DNA from: Marinilactibacillus piezotolerans
GTDB lineage: Bacteria; Bacillota; Bacilli; Lactobacillales; Carnobacteriaceae_A
DNA length: 64,000 nucleotides
Assembly (NCBI RefSeq): GCF_900169305.1
Contig: NZ_FWDP01000004.1
Coordinates: 1,240,001 to 1,304,000 of the forward strand
Direction: 5' to 3'
Made by a program: the position numbers and the translations under genes. Every line of letters starts with the position of its first letter. Position 1 is the stretch's first letter. Below the pieces are notes generated by a model. The model did not search any database, was not told the DNA's origin, and was given only the letters and a program-made list of their open reading frames with translations. Positions 63,913-64,000 of the stretch are shown here, in pieces.

Positions 63913-64000
63913 ACATAGTAATGAGCAAGAAGATTCCGGCACCAGCAACTGCTCCGATGAATGGTCCGATGATTGGAATCCATGCATAAGCCCAGTCAGA
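63913..64000 (-). CDS. glpF: Aquaporin/glycerol facilitator, C-terminal end (partial)
   Basis: The last 28 residues, SDWAYAWIPIIGPFIGAVAG..., match the end of GlpF-type aquaglyceroporins (WIPIVGP-like loop before the last helix). The rest is beyond the right edge. It would allow passive glycerol or dihydroxyacetone entry, fitting the dhaKLM genes in the window. Confidence 0.85.

Overview
The window is a low-GC Gram-positive chromosome segment. Lipoproteins carry Gram-positive lipoboxes, ribosome binding sites are strong AGGAGG types, and a T-box leader, PTS permeases and a metG-tatD-rnmV-ksgA-veg/ispE neighbourhood are present. The AdcACB zinc importer and gene content fit Lactobacillales, most likely a marine or alkaliphilic member of Carnobacteriaceae. 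That family placement is inference. No rRNA, tRNA or CRISPR was found.

Region by region: (1) 0.5-9.4 kb is a zinc-starvation region. It holds cysteine-free ribosomal proteins L33 and S14, a 41-residue basic protein, the zinT-adcA-adcC-adcB importer, and a 34-residue hydrophobic peptide gene. Three Zur boxes sit just downstream of -10 elements, at 1368, 7533 and 8678. A PadR/DUF2812 pair lies inside this region, and its DUF2812 gene is broken by an in-frame TAG. (2) 7.6-14.6 kb is housekeeping: ispE, veg, ksgA, rnmV, tatD and metG. (3) 14.8-19.7 kb is acquired DNA. A decayed rolling-circle plasmid (frameshifted rep, MobV-type oriT, cadD cadmium gene) is followed by an IS150-like element starting 5 bp after cadD and then an ISLre2-family element. 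(4) 19.8-30.6 kb holds DUF454, HAD phosphatase and YeiH genes, a GH31 glucosidase, a T-box-controlled nudix-tyrS operon, a DUF1002 protein and an OmpA-domain lipoprotein. (5) 30.8-36.6 kb is a Fur-controlled iron/siderophore operon (flavin reductase, two permeases, binding lipoprotein, ATPase). (6) 36.7-42.0 kb is a sugar-acid module: GntR regulator, ManD-type dehydratase, PTS EIIBC, KDG kinase and KDPG aldolase. (7) 42.1-51.3 kb holds a DUF2089/membrane protein pair, class III fructose-bisphosphatase, a DUF2207 protein, a flavodoxin-like reductase, the PTS-dependent dihydroxyacetone kinase dhaKLM, a small kinase and a thioesterase. (8) 51.5-62.4 kb is a sugar-utilisation operon under a divergent LacI regulator. 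(9) The window ends with a dicarboxylate/amino-acid symporter and the C-terminus of an aquaglyceroporin.

The most interesting system is region 8. It combines two PTS permeases, an apiosidase-like (DUF4038/GH140) hydrolase, a fucose-isomerase-like protein, a two-subunit transketolase, an esterase and an FGGY kinase. These parts match what a pathway for the branched sugar D-apiose needs: release, isomerisation to apulose, phosphorylation, and transketolase cleavage. Uptake would be PTS-based and the isomerase of an unexpected family. This assignment is inferred from family membership and gene order and is untested. The second most interesting feature is a roughly 90-residue HYHTGD domain, present twice inside AdcA and once at the N-terminus of ZinT.
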